Assembly: GCA_002914805.1 (NCBI GenBank) | Contig: JXTB01000609.1 | Location: forward strand, 124,001-188,000 | Direction: 5' to 3' | Source of the DNA: Parasponia andersonii | Lineage: Eukaryota; Streptophyta; Magnoliopsida; Rosales; Cannabaceae | DNA length: 64,000 bases | Shown: positions 36,973-50,799 of the stretch, piece by piece | Numbering within the stretch: the first letter of the stretch is position 1 | Layout: each line of letters begins with the position of its first letter | Notes under the pieces: model-generated | The model's database searches: none | Told to the model about the DNA's origin: nothing | What the model saw: only the letters and a program-made list of their open reading frames with translations | Position numbers and translations under genes: made by a program

Positions 36973-39900
36973 ATGAATAGTTGCAGACCCGATTGGAATT
37001 TTGTGGGTGATATCCCTGCGAATGGCCAAAAGAATCCCACAGGGTCTGTACTCTCTCCTCTTCAAATTACTTTTATGTCACAAAGGAAAATCAAAACAAT
37101 TTTTTAGAGAGAAAAATCATTGGACTTAAATGTTAAACTCTGCTGAAATTCCGTTGATTTTGGTGAAAAATTTGCAGGGCAGACCATGATTTAGTGGAGC
37201 TCTTATGGCGAAATGGGCAGGTAGTTTTGCACAGCCAGACACATAGAAAACCAAGTCATAGTCCTAATGAATCCAGACAAGCTCAAAAACATGATCAACA
37301 AGCAATAAGGATTGGCGGGTCATATGGGAATTCTATCAACATGATTCATGATGAGACGGTCTCATGGATTCAATACCCACTTGAAGATTCTTTTGAGAAA
37401 GATTTTTGTTCCAATTTTTTCTCCGAATTACCTTCCTGTGATCCAATTGAAGTCGAGAAACCGATCAAACATATTGAAGAAGAGAAGTCATCAAAGTTCG
37501 GTGATTCTGATACAACTCATATACTCTCCACCTCCCAACACCATAAACTCAAGCCCTCAAATGGTGTGCCACGTCCTGAAAATCATATGCCTCCACCAAG
37601 ACTCCATTACAGCAGTTCAGCCCAGCAAAATCAGAGTCTGGGATCCTTAGGAAAAGTAGTTAATTTCTCTCAGTTTTCGGCTCCGGGAAAGTGTGATTTG
37701 AGGTCCTCTAGTGGACAACAATTAGCGGGGAACGAGTCTGGGACTCGAGGAGAGGTTAGAGAGTGTTCAGTAATGACAGTCGGGTTAAGCCACTGTGGAA
37801 GCAACCAACTTCCAGCCGACCTTGATGTGAGCAGGTTTTCAAGCAACAATGGTGATGGGAACAATGGCTTATCTGCTGGAGCTTTTAAGGAAGATGTTCG
37901 GAAAATCGTGCTGCAGGGTGAGAGTGGGAAGACGGAGACTCTTGAGCCAACTGTTACTTCGTCTTCTGGTGGATCTGGAAGTAGTTTTGGAAGAACATGC
38001 AAGCAATCTACTGCTACAACCAGTGGCAATAATGACAATAAAAGGAAGATTAGAGATGCAGAGGAATTAGAATGCCAAAGTGAGGTATAATTCTTCTTTA
38101 CTCTTCTTCCACCTAATGATTGTAGTATGAATCCTTTGTTGTATGTTCTGATCATAGATATATGTGTCGATAACATCCCTTTAGGCTGCTGAACACGAAT
38201 CTGCTGCTGCAAATAAGTCTTCCCAGCGATCCGGGTCATCACGAAAGAGCCGAGCTGCTGAAGTTCATAATCTTTCAGAAAGGGTAGGACTTCTGAGATC
38301 CATGGAATTCCAAAAGTTATTGGGGTTTATTATCAATTACTTTATGAACCTGTTTTTGCTTTTGTAGAGACGAAGAGATCGAATCAATGAGAAGATGAAG
38401 GCATTGCAGGAGCTCATACCTCATAGTAACAAGGTTTAATTCATACTTAAATTTTAGTTAAACTTTCACCAAGCTTAGTAATAGTAATAGCTTTCGAATT
38501 TTTACCAATCCTGTTCACGATTTTCAATACATAAACCAATGAAATGAAATTAGGCCAATGGAGAATAAAGGGGAAAAATATTTTGGAAGTTCAGAATGTA
38601 CATAGTAGTAGCTAGCTTAGTTGAAATAAGAATCTTGAATTCTACGGTTTCAATGGCAGTAGTATGACAACAATAGAAAGCATAGATAGTGCTGATCGAA
38701 ACATAATTAAAGATGTTTTATTTAGTCAAGCTTTGCACAGTTAAACCCCAATGATTACAACAGTTGAAAATGGTATAAATATGGAGAGAGGAAATTCCTA
38801 AGTAAACATTATGATAAGTTGTAATGGCCCTTAATAAGAGCCAAGTGTAGGAAGTAAGGTTCTTGTAACTGTTATTAATTGTCTACATAAAGCTTTACAT
38901 AATACATCCTTGTTAGATGATTAACGGATATCGAATCAAACCATGTTTTGACCATTCTCTTCCCAAAAGTAGTGGTTATCGTTTTCATAATATCCTTCTT
39001 AAACTGTTCCAATGAATGAATTGGTCCTTGTTTTGCAGACAGATAAAGCATCCATGTTGGATGAGGCAATCGAATACTTGAAGTCACTTCAGTTACAACT
39101 TCAGGTAAAGATAATTACAGAAAAGCTTAGAACCAAAAATGATCTTAAACTGTCTGAAACTCAAAATCACTTGCAACTTTTCTTGGTATTCCTAAGGTAA
39201 TGTGGATGGGAAGTGGCATGGCACCAATGATGTTTCCAGGAGTACAGCACTACATGTCCCGGATGGGCATGGCAATGGGTCCACCTGCCTTGCCTTCTAT
39301 TCACAACCCAATGCATTTTCCGAGGGTCCCAGTTGTTGATCAATCCATGATTGTGGCTCCAATTACAGACCAATCTGTTTTGTACCAAACTCCAGCTTTT
39401 AATCCCATCAATTACCAAAACCAGATGCAAAATACCTCTTTTCAAGAACAATATGCGCGTTGCATGGGATTCCATCCTATGCAAACTATGTCTCAGGTTT
39501 GTGTTTTGTTCTTATATTTGTTTATCTATGCTTATAAGAATGAACAGTAAAACTTTTCGAGTTTTATCAATAAAAACATCGCCATGTTTTGAAAGTGATC
39601 TTTAACAGGTGGAGTTTTATTATTGGTTATTTATTCTTAGGCATGAAAATACTTAATAATCTGAAGACACCGGTGTAACTTTGTTCCTCTTTTTTTTTTT
39701 TTTTTTTTCCTTTCTTGTTTTGCAGCCTGTGAATATGTTCAGATTTAGTCCACAAACAGCACAACAGAGCCAATCAATAGCACAGCAGGGCATTAGTACT
39801 GGACCTTCTAACTATGGAGTTCCAACTGACGGTGGTTTAAGCGGCAAAATGGGTGAGTCATTCATTCACTTTTCTGTTATCAGTAAGCAAATAGTGATAA

Positions 39901-40427
39901 TGTGACCTGGGCAGGTTTAAACGGTCAGATTTGCTAAATGCTTACATAAAAACTCCCAATTTTCACAAAGAAGAATTCCCATTTAAAGATTGTTAGGATC
40001 CTATTTTGTGGGATTCTATAACATTCTCCAGTAGTTTTAGCTGTCCAAATTGGCAGACGAATACATGATCTCAACAGTTTCTTACTTATCTTCATTGCAT
40101 TTCCTTAAAGAATGGTCCTGAAAGGAGTTTGGCAATGGGCCCCATAAAATCCTTGAGCTATTCTATGTTGGTTAACATTATCTGTTAAGAAGAAGCCAAA
40201 TTGGATCTGCTTTTGCTTTTCACGAGTGATTCCTCCTCCTTGCTATCAGCTAATCCTTTCTTTCTTGCTATGGTATGAACATAACATGGTAAATTTTGTT
40301 AGGCTTCATTTCTTTTTGTTAATATTTTAATCAACTTTTGATGGCTAGATCCCTTGATGCTGTGATTGTCACCATCACATAGTTTTGAAATGACAGCACT
40401 GTTTTTGTTCTGATGCTAACAGGTTGA
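36973..40427 (+). CDS. PIF4: Phytochrome-interacting bHLH factor, PIF4/PIF5-type, 8 exons
   Basis: Nuclear bHLH transcription factor that binds G-boxes, is targeted by active phytochrome B, and promotes growth in shade, dark and warmth. Exons: 36973-37043, 37178-38084, 38185-38283, 38368-38433, 39039-39104, 39197-39496, 39726-39852, 40423-40427. All have GT-AG borders and the sum is 547 codons including stop. The N-terminus starts MNSCRPDWNFVGDIP, then the phytochrome B-binding APB motif VELLWRNGQVVLHSQTHRK (about residues 30-48). No clear APA (phytochrome A) motif is seen. The bHLH is intact: RSRAAEVHNLSERRRRDRIN with basic-region His, Glu and Arg, helix ALQELIPHSNK, loop, then DKASMLDEAIEYLKSLQLQL, each half in the 66-base exons typical of PIF genes. 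The C-terminal part (MWMGSGMAPMMFPGVQHYMS) fits PIF4/5. The stop is created by splicing to exon 8 (ATG G|GT TGA); reading on without splicing adds about 17 residues. Confidence 0.95.
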
Positions 40428-40826
40428 TGAGTGAGTATACCAACATGCTTATCCCATTTCTATGGTCCCCAAAGCTACATAGCTTGCACTTTTTGCAAAA
40501 TGGAAAAAATCATTACAAAGGGCATTTAGAAGAATTATTGATTATACTGATCTGCTCTTGCCTGCTGCTTAATCAGTTAGCCTGATATTTCCTGAAGAAG
40601 GGTCTACTTTTTTGCATGTATATGTCTGTGAAACATGTATAAGAGTTAAGAACAATGAAATATCTCATTCAGGCATTGAATATGATCTGTAAATCATTGA
40701 TCAGATGAAATATCAGTATCTGGTTTAATGCTCGGTACGAAAGAAGTGAAGAGAAAATACCATTGTAACTATTGGACTAGAATTTTGTCTCTGGAAAATG
40801 AATAGTAAGCCGATATATATATATAT

Positions 40827-40990
40827 GGTTGCCAATCTGATATTTTTTTTTCACTTATTAATAGATAATTTTTTTAGCCGTTCGAGTCACAATAATTTAA
40901 ATAATTGAAAAAAATAATAAAAAATAAATATTTATTATTTAATATTATTTCCCTTCTATTTTAATTATAAAAAAATTCTCTAAATCTTTC
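40827..40990. mobile_element. Diverged MITE copy, left end
   Basis: A TA microsatellite runs into GGTTGCCAATCTGATA, a T run and CACTTATTAATAGATA. This matches the terminal repeat and next 30 bases of the MITEs at 8452 and 13926. The right end is absent or too diverged. Confidence 0.5.
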
Positions 40991-42289
40991 TTAAGTTGCT
41001 GAAGGATTTCTGTCTGTACTGATGCACGTATAATCAATCGTGACAAAGCAAAGGTCCAACTTGAATTATGCTAGACAACGAGGGCAAAGTTTGGAGGGAA
41101 AAAATGAACATAGATCCCAAAATAGGGCTACTTTCGTGGTAAAAATTTGTAGATTACCAATTCATTTTTAATTAACCAAGTTTTAGTACTTGAAATTTAT
41201 CAGTCGTATAATCTGAGATTTAAGAACATTCTATGCGGTTTGTTGAGTTAAAATGAAATTTGTCTATATTTTTTTGATATGGTGCTCTTAATTATCCACT
41301 AAAATAATAACCGAGTAAAGTTAGGGGCACAAAATTTATACCTGCAAGTTATAAATAATTATGTAGCTTGCCTTTTAATTACTCATATGCATAGCGGACG
41401 TTTTTACCAAGAAAGAATTTGTAGTTTAGATATAATAAAATTAAAATGAAAAATCATTACGAGTAACAAGATGTGAATTGTGTGTCTAGTATTACTCATA
41501 ATTTCCGACTGTCGTATGTTCATATATTGGTCCACATTTTACCTGTTGCATTTTTTTTTTTTGGAATAATTACCCGTTGCTTTCAAAGTTCGGCATCATG
41601 GAGAACTTGTGTACCACTCTTTGTAATGCTTTATCTATCTTCTTTAGTCAAGTTTCAATGGATTGAAAGTAAGTGGTTTTGGAATCGAACTAAAAGCCAA
41701 GCCAAGTACTACCTATATTGGTATATTAGGACATCTTTTTATCTGCAAAACCTATATTATCTTGACATAACACCTAGCTAGCTAGCTAGAGTTTCACTTA
41801 TGGTTGTTGGCACTCATGTCAAAACTCGTGCTTAAGCTCCCATTTATTGCAGGGATAGGTAAACACACTCAAACGATTTGACAAAATTAGAAATCCAACT
41901 CACTGAAATTGACAAAATTCTTCATTTAGGTTTCAATTTATAAAGAAATCTATCCTTAGAATCAAAATTTAGTTAAAATAAAAAAAATACTAAATACTAT
42001 TATTCAAAACCTCTGTCAAAGCTAAATTAATTTTTTTAAAAGAAGATAAAACTAAAACAAAAAAGAGAATTTGCATCGAGAAGTCTACTTAACACTCGTG
42101 ATGAAAAAGAGAGACTCATTTATAAATAGTTTCAAAATTAGTTCCTATTATCATGTTGCACATGTAAAATTATTAGATAACTTATTCTTCAATAAACGCT
42201 AAAATATACTCTTCATTGAAAAATTTCAAACTATTTTTGTTACCCCCGCTGGTCTCGATCCTGACTGCGGTAGTGCCCTCGATTGACTA

Positions 42290-42520
42290 GCGGTCGAACT
42301 TGATTTGCCATTTTTTCCGGTTGTTCTGATTCATTTTTGACTGACGGCCAAAAAATTTTCAACCTCACTCGAAAATTTTTGACGGGGTCGAACTATTGTT
42401 TGACTATAATCGAATAATTTGACTAAGGTTGAAATCATTAGTCGAAAATTTTCAACCGTTATTTGACGAGGTTGAACATCCATTTGATTACAGTTGAACA
42501 TGATCGGCTACCTTCTTAGC
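42290..42520. repeat. Degenerate short repeats around GGTCGAA / GGTTGAA
   Basis: Motifs of the form TTTGAC..GGTCGAAC, GACGGGGTCGAACTATTG, GACTAAGGTTGAAATCATT, GACGAGGTTGAACATCCATT and ACAGTTGAACATGATC recur about every 25-35 bases. Such clustered subterminal motifs occur in CACTA-type transposons, but no CACTA terminus was found. Confidence 0.4.
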
Positions 42521-42750
42521 CATGTCTCTTTCAATTTTGACTTTTTCAACTTGGTCAAAATATTCAATTGAGGTCAAATCAGGAGTAATTTTGGAACTCT
42601 AAAATTTTTATTAAATGATGACATGACAGTAAAAGTATTTGTTTTTGTAAATAATTTATAAGTTGTCATTTTTTTACTGCACGTATTAAAAATGGTCAAA
42701 ATTGAAAATGTCAAAAGTAGAAAATTATAAGTTTTTTCTTATTTTCTTTA

Positions 42751-44108
42751 GGGTTAATGGCACCATTAGTCCTCAACCTATTACTATTTTGGCATATTAG
42801 TCCTCAACCTTTTTTTTTATAGTATTTAAATACTAAATGTTTATCTTTTTGGCACAATTGATTCTTTGGCAAATTCTATCCAAAATTCTGTTAAAATTTA
42901 TTTGAATGAGAGAAATTTTATACAATTGATCTTGATTTTTCAATTGTTTCACAATTTGGTCCCTATTTTTTTTATTCATATTTCTCATTAACAATATTAC
43001 ATCTGCCAATCTTTCGGAAAATTAAAATTTTAAAAAATTAATTTTTTAAAAGATTGACAGATGTAATTACATAAAGAAATGAAAATTTAATGGAAAACTA
43101 TAAAATTATTCAGGCTTATTTGTTGCAAACAGTTAATTAATTTTTTAGAATAACCATTCATCATTATATAAACATTTAATAGATAAAGTAAATTTTAGTC
43201 AAATTTAACTAGTGTAAAAGTGTGTATGCAAATTTTTTTTAGTTTTAAAAATAATAAAATAATTATTTTTTGTTTATAAAGTTACTATAATTTGACATAA
43301 ACTAAGGTTTATTAGTATAATTTTTTTTTTAATTCGGTTTTTAAATGAACTGTTTGTTTTATACCCATTCTTGAATTTTAATTTTCTGAAAGATTGATGG
43401 ATACAATTTCTGGGTTTTTACACATAATTTACCTTAAATAAATAGAAGAAATCAAAAATCAAAAGAAAAAAAAAACTTATAGTAAATTTTCATTTAATTT
43501 TTTTAAAAATATTTAATAATTTATGTGATTTTTATTTTGATTTTGGGAAATTTAATTTTCATTGCTCTTTAAGGGAAATATAAAAGGGGTTGGGATCGTT
43601 TATCCTACTTTGTTGTCTCGTTTATTTAAAATTAGACACTTCAATATTTTTTTTAGTAACTGCCCTCTGTAAAAATTAATTAGTTTAATTAATATTATGT
43701 TTTGTATTAAATTGTTTATTTTAAGTGGATGAGACAATAAATGAAACATGGGAGTAAATCCCGGTTTATACAGAGAAGCACGTATAGGTATAGAAATACT
43801 TTCTGATAGTAATTAATATTTGTTTTTCCTTTTACTAAAGATATAATATGAGACAATACAAAAGGTCAAATATAAAAAAAAAATGGGAAGTTTTTATAAA
43901 TATAAAAATAAAACTTAGGAACCAAATTATTAAAAAATTAGAAAATCGAAATCAATTGTGTAAAATTTCTCTTATTCAATCAAATTTTAAAGAAATTTTG
44001 AATGAAATATGCTAAAAGACTAATAGTGCCAAAAAAAGAATTATAAATTGGAGACTAATAGTGCCAAAAAAAGAATTATAAATTGGAGACTAATATTGCC
44101 CTTTGCCC
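42751..44108. mobile_element. Non-autonomous Mutator-like element (1358 bp)
   Basis: Perfect 9-bp target duplications TTTTCTTTA flank it (42742-42750 and 44109-44117). The ends are long inverted repeats of roughly 200 bases. Left begins GGGTTAATGGCACCATTAGT; right, inverted, begins GGGCAAAGGGCAATATTAGT. Both continue into TGAATGAGAGAAATTTTATAC / TGAATAAGAGAAATTTTACAC-type sequence. The right end has an extra 35-bp unit duplicated (44018-44087). The interior is AT-rich, with no transposase frame. Confidence 0.9.
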
Positions 44109-44117
44109 TTTTCTTTA

Positions 44118-46875
44118 ATTTAAATTTTAGTTTGACTTAGGTTTTGGTTAAAGGTATTTTTGGTTTTTTTTTTTTTAATTTTGATTTTGACTGAATTTTG
44201 ACTCGTGACTGGATTTATTTGCAAGATGAAATCTTAGAGGAGGATTCGGTCGTTTTCAAAAACTAAAGATAGATTGTCTAGTTTAGTCAAAATCGAGTGG
44301 CTACCTTTGTAACTATCTGTTTATTTTATTTATTTACTGCAATTCATCTATAAATTCTGTCAAAGATATTCGCTACAATACACATCTTGTTTTCTTTTTT
44401 GGCTGATTTTACGTTTCAAACTTCAAACCCGACAGTATTAATAATAAACGTGGATCTTCGTTTACTTACCACTTTATTTACCATTTTAATGTGGCAATCT
44501 TCAAACGCAATTGCACAAAATGTAAACTAATTGCAATCACAATGGATTTCAAAAAAAAAAAAAATTGTAATCACAAGGTCACCCCAAAAATGCAACTTGT
44601 ATGATCCTTATAAGATGCCAAGTCAAGTGTGACACACAAAATTGATAGACAAAGATAGTGCCTCCAATATCAGTCGTTTATAAATATAAATGTCACATAT
44701 CCATAGACAGAAATTAGTCAATAAATGTCACAAGGGCGTTATATGCTCTTCGCAAGTTGGTGGAATTTTCTTTAGGCCTATTAAAGTTAATATGCCTTTT
44801 TTCGTTTTGTCTCTCATGTCCACTATCTGCCTTCAAGTCATTTACAGTACTAAATTCCAATTCGACTTCTACCATATATACATAGACTCAAATATTGATT
44901 TTTATAAGTTAAAAAATAAAATAGCTGTTGGGTGAGTCCTATATATATATATATACACGCACGGATGTAATAACTTCCTATTTTTGCAATTCAGAATACT
45001 TTTCTCCGATATGAATAAGAAAAATGTGTTTTAAATTAGCAAAACAAATGTGACTAGACCGGTCTCTCAACCAAATTATATCTAAAATCTATATATCTAT
45101 GTTTGTATAAATTTGTTCTGAAAGATTTATAGCCAGGATCTTCTCTAAATAAGTGCATGTCGATTCATAACGATTTACCTTTTAATCTTGAAAGAGAGAA
45201 AAAGAAAAAGGTTGAAGCAGAAACCTTTTTACTTTGAGTCTTTTTAAGCCTTGAAAACCTTTATGTAACGCGTCCATTCTTGTTTTTGGCTTTGCAGCTA
45301 ATATACAGCTGGTTGTTTGCACATAACTAGCGCTGCAAGTTTTCTCTTGGCCGACCACTAGTACTAGTACTACAAGTCTACAACATGTATACATATATAT
45401 ATATATATATATACCGACGTACTCTCCTCTTGTCAACGTTTGCTGCCCACTTAAACAATGATCCAATTACTAGCTAGCTAGCTAGCTAGCTAGTACACAC
45501 GTATACAAACTTGAGTTTTTTTTTTCTTTTTTTTTTTCCCCCTCTTTTTATGAATCAAATTTTACATACCAAATAATGAGAGCTCGTCTAAATCGGATCA
45601 TTTTGATCTGTTTTTTTTTTTAAAAAAAATATGGACATCCATATCGTTGATATCTTGTAATCTAAATTATATCATTCGTAAAGCTACTTGGTAAATGTTA
45701 TAACACTTTCACATCGTATTTATACTAAAGGAAAAAACTTTACACAATGTGAACGTTATTAATTTACGATCTATATGACAGTTCTTTTTTTTTTTTTTCC
45801 AATGACAACCGAAAAAAATTTGATGGTGACAGGTGTCAATATTAATTAGTAACACGGATAATGAATTGAAATTCTGACACGTGAATCGTGTTCTTATCCT
45901 ACTCATGTTACGCAGGAGTACTCCATACTAAATCTAAGGTGAAATCTCGATCAAAAGAGGTTACTTCTGTGGTGGTGGTTTTGGGGGTAGGGAGGACCAA
46001 CAAAATATTATTGCTCAAAATGAGTTTGTTTATTTAACCTTGAATAAACTCTCTAATGCGGCCTTGATCACAATGTATGGATGGCCTAGCTAGCTAGTCA
46101 TGATCTGGCCCACATGAACATGCTATGATGTTAAGCCGAAAGCAGAGACTGGCAATTAATGGGATGAATTAAACATATATATGTATGTATATACACAAGC
46201 GTGGATGTGTAAGGTGGAAAAGTCAAGTCTTACCCACATGATTAATACATAATATTATCCTATTGGCTTATATTTCATTATTAGTTCCCTTTACACGAAA
46301 GGGAATCTTTGCTGTCTCCAACATGTAATGGTCTTTGTTTCAAGTGGCCACTATGTCCATTGGCATCCTTCCAATTAGCTAGGAGTAAAAACGATCAAGA
46401 GAGCTCATGATGAGCCTCTTTGATCCTAGTAATTGAGTCATTATGTATCAACGGGTGCTGCTGTTATATATATATATACACACACATAAAAGTATGTGCA
46501 TAAGTGCATGTATATGCCAGTACTAAATACGTCCCCTACCCCTAGCTAGCTCTGTCAATTTTCATACAAATTCTCACGTTTTTCTTTGTCCCTTCCCGAT
46601 ATAGTTTATACTTATATCAATGTGTATATAACTCTATGGCTAGTACTTTCGTTTTTACCTGTTCATTGCATTAATTTGGTCTGTCTCCCAAGTTTCATTT
46701 AAACTAGTCCTAGAAAAATATCATTAGATAATGCAAAATATATCATGAATAGGTCTAGTCTCTTCTCATTCGATCGGGATCTTGTAAAAGAATCTCCATT
46801 ATCAATTATGTAGGAACATGTCATCTACTTATTTGTGTCCGTGAAAATTGTGATGGGATAGAAATTAATAAAAAT

Positions 46876-46926
<51 letters not shown>

Positions 46927-48401
46927 TATGGGACCAAGAGGAGGATTTTAAGAATATAAAAAAGATAACATATTAAACCAGAGCCAAGGGAAAATAGTGG
47001 TATGGGACGGCTTCTTTTTTTTTTTTTCGCATCTCTTTTTCGTCACTCGTCCCCATTATCTTTTTCTTGATGTCTCATCTCTTAAGCTGAAATTGATGGA
47101 TGTCGTTTGCAGCTTGGCCCCATCATGTCTTTTAAACTTGCCCTAATTCACTGTTCTCGTGCACATCTAACTTATTTTACAAATATATATACTTGTATGT
47201 ATGCCCCACTTGATGGAAAGACTAGGATAGTTAAAGTCTTAAATAATTAAGTTGATCATATTTCAGGTAAAAAGAGAGATTGCATATATATGATTTTTTT
47301 CCTCAATGATTGATCTTCTTAAGTACCAGTACTGCCTAATCTCGAGTTTCATTGCCTAATTATTAGTTAATGATCCACACAAATATCATACTACATATAT
47401 CTCTACCTATCTTGACCTTTCTATGTACTTTTGCACTATTTTGGAGTAAAAAGGATCTCAGAGTGATCATGCCATATGGCTTTATCACATATTTTATACA
47501 TATGTTGATGTATAAAGCTATACCTAATTTTCAGATTTTTTTTTTCGAAAAAGAAATGGAAATTAATTAAGTGAATAGAAAGTCCTAATAAATAATATAT
47601 GTTTGGTTAATGCTCTCTTGCAATGAGTATACACATGCAGCTTACATCATTTTGCATGCCTCGACGGAGAAGAACCAAAAGCACAGATTGATAAAGAAAT
47701 CAATTAATTGATGAGAGATCATGAAAATGCACATGCAAGACTAAACACACTCTTCAAAATCCTTAAAATTCTGGCAAAAATCTCAAACCATAAATCGCGT
47801 CGCATCGCACAGTAGAAGAAAATTAAATCCTCGATTGGCACCATGAAAAAAGAATCACATCAAATTAGTAACTTCTGAGGTTAAGTGAAGATTTTGAAAG
47901 GACCTATTTGTAAAGGTATCTCCACTTATTTACACCAAAATGGTGTAACGTGTACTCTATTTTGGTGTAACTATCACATTAAACACTAATTTTATTTCTA
48001 AATTCCAATCCATTATACTATTTCTAACACCAAAAAATAATATTTCTTGTATATTCTTTTTTTATTTATTTTTTATATAATTTTTTTAAATCCCCAACAA
48101 TTAACCAATTCAACAAAAAAAAAAAGCCCAAAAAAAAAATTTTTTTTTTCGCGTATTGATCTAATAATATATTTTATTATTTAACAAAGTTGTAGAAACT
48201 AATAGATTAATAATTATATTTTATTAATTAAAATTACCAATCTACTATTAAATTATTATTTAAAACAATTTTTCTTAAAAAGATTTTTATAAAGAGTCAA
48301 AAATATTACATTTAATAATTGAACATAAACACAAATGTGAAAAATATATATTAACATTCATTCATTTACGTATTAATTTTACTCGATATAATTAACCATG
48401 A

Positions 48402-48435
<34 letters not shown>

Positions 48436-48817
48436 TGGGACATAAAAAGGAATATTTTTATTTTTTGGTAGCAAAAAGATAATAATAATAATATGGGACA
48501 TAAAAAGGAATATTTTTATTTTTTGGTAGCAAAAAGTTAATAGTTTTGGCCAAAACTATGCAATAAGGGTAAAAAAAAAAAAAAATACAAGTTCTTCCAT
48601 TTGCGGGATTTTTTTTTGTAAAATAAAAATGAACATTTAAACGCCAATATTTTTGTGGCACGCTCTTCAGCCCAAAACGCCTAGATGACGTTCAAAATTG
48701 GCATTAGGTTAGGCCGAAACCTATTTTATCTTTTCCTACGCCATATATATTAGCGTGGATTGGAGATATCTAGCAGGGATGATATTTTATTGTGTATATC
48801 CTAATCGAATAATACAC

Positions 48818-48854
<37 letters not shown>

Positions 48855-49530
48855 TAAAAATTTTATTTTTCTTATCTTGTCCCTTTTTTTGTTTTTGTAA
48901 TTTTAATAACTGTGCAGGCATTTTTTTACACTTTTTTTTTTTTTTTTGCATTCTGAAAAATCAAATCAGTGGTCATGATTTAGTATTTTGATAATATTTA
49001 AAACGAAAATCGACGGTGGCTTATTTTCGGGGAGCAGCAAGTAAATTAAGTGGCAACTGTCTGTCACGGATGGTTACAGACTTTGCTATATATATATATA
49101 TATATATATATGACAGCACCATTAGCATGTTGCGGGAACTATAGTAAAATTGATATATAATAAACATACAATATAACATTAGCGACTTGCTAGTGACGAA
49201 CAGGGCAACCACGATAATTGACATTCAATTCGCGACAAAACATTACAGTTTTTTTGGTTTTCTGAATCGTTTAGTGCACACACGTATTTTCATATAAAAT
49301 TTGCTAAATATCTCCGTATAAAATATTTATTGGCAGAAGTAGAAGTCACATAAACCATGGAGAATTTATGACCTTGATTTAACTTTGAAAATTGCGACTT
49401 TGTGAGCGTATGTAAATTTTAAACAATATAAACCAGAGAACCGCTTTATCACCTTCACAGGAGTGAAGAAACTTTTCATTTTGAGTTTGACCTTACGTTT
49501 GGTTGAAAGTAAAGAAAATAAGAAAAGAAA
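44118..49530. other. Intergenic AT-rich region
   Basis: No gene is supported in this 5.4 kb. It contains (CTAG)n at 45469-45494, GA repeats at 46878-46920, several T or A runs, a 58-bp tandem duplication at 48424-48540 and a TA microsatellite at 49086-49111. A 94-residue minus-strand frame at 45182-45466 overlaps a TA microsatellite and matches nothing I know. Confidence 0.5.
48424..48540. repeat. 58-bp tandem duplication, nearly perfect
   Basis: ATATGGGACATAAAAAGGAA followed by TATTTTTATTTTTTGGTAGC and AAAAAG begins at 48433 and again at 48491, each preceded by an (AAT)n tract. Probably slippage-driven and recent. Confidence 0.85.
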
Positions 49531-49535
49531 AATTA

Positions 49536-50132
49536 AGGGTAGCAATTGGTACAAGAGGATTGGGTTCATGTCATTTTGAAGTTTAATTTATACACAAAAA
49601 TATCAATATGACTCATGATCTATTGTATCATAAAAATATCAATATTAACTCGATCTGTACCTATATTAGGTTGATCCGAACCCGATCCGAGCAACCCGCT
49701 TTGGTGAATAACACCTAACCCACAACCTAATTTTGACATATCAACCCGATTTTGACTTGCCAACTCATTATGATCTATATTTTTCTCCTTATATTTTCCT
49801 TTACTAAGTTTATTATTATTTCATTTCAAAACAAATAAATTAGGGATAATTTATAAATATACTAATAAGTTATATTCTTAAACAATATATTTATAATAAT
49901 AATCATAAACAAATTAAATAAAAAATATTTTTATAATTTAATTATGTATATATATATTTTTTAGGTGGTCAAATTGGTCAAGTCTGGGTCAAGCAAGTTG
50001 ACTTGAACCTAACCCGTTTTTTTATTCATGTCATGAGGATCGACTCGATTTCGACCTTTACCATTTTTCTTTGATCCTAACCTGCAAAAAATTGTGTCAT
50101 GTCGTTATGTCATAACTTAAATTGTCACCCCT
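49536..50132. mobile_element. Possible hAT-type non-autonomous element
   Basis: The left end AGGGTAGCAATT and inverted right end AGGGGTGACAATTT resemble the AGGGGTG terminal repeat of some plant hAT elements. Subterminal GACCCG/CGACCC-like motifs occur at both sides (49670-49750, 50000-50080). The flanks are A-rich, with AAAAATTA at left and a similar A run at right, so the 8-bp duplication is not clear. Confidence 0.45.
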
Positions 50133-50799
50133 AAAAAAATTAAAAATAATAGAAAATTGTGTAGAATAAAATAAAAAAATGTCTTTTCATTATAGTTTTT
50201 AATTTGTAAAGAGATTTATTTATTTTAAAATAACTATATTATCCTAATATTATCATTTTGAAAGTTAGTATGCCAGGGTAATTTAGATTCTTTAAAGGAA
50301 AAATCCAATGCGAGCTTTTTAAAAATAAGGATTAAAAATAAGGACAAACATAAGTCCTCCTCTTATCACTTATTTTTATATGGTTTCTTTTGTAAAAATA
50401 CTATACTTTCTCATTCTTCTTCATGCTTCCTAGATTTGTTTAGGAGATTTTCATGTTTGGATGTTGCTAAATTTGATCTTTTCTTTTTTCTTTTTCATAG
50501 ATTTAAACTTTTAGAATATTGAAATTATAAATGTTTTTGGGGCTATCCTAATTTTTAATGTTTTTTTACTCTATTTTCTAGTTTATCAGTTAAACTTTTA
50601 AATACTAATTCATAATTTATGTATTACAAGTCATGAATTTATTTCCCCTTAGATAGGGAACGTTGTGGAATGCTCCAATTTTGTTAGTTACAACAAATAT
50701 AGTATTGTGTGCATTGTTATTAATTTAATGATTTTTCTAAAATTGATTCTTATAGAATATGTGAAGTAATTCATGTTTAATATAAGAAAATAATAGATT

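Larger units (their letters stand above)
40428..42740. other. PIF 3' region and intergenic sequence
   Basis: The PIF 3' untranslated exon probably extends to about 40700. Beyond it are a MITE end (40827-40990), a (CTAG)n tract near 41774-41790 and a degenerate repeat array (42290-42520). No gene is supported. Confidence 0.5.

Noticed and set aside
37670..38242. 190-residue minus-strand frame opposite the PIF gene
   Set aside because: Antisense shadow of PIF exons 2-3, with no independent support.
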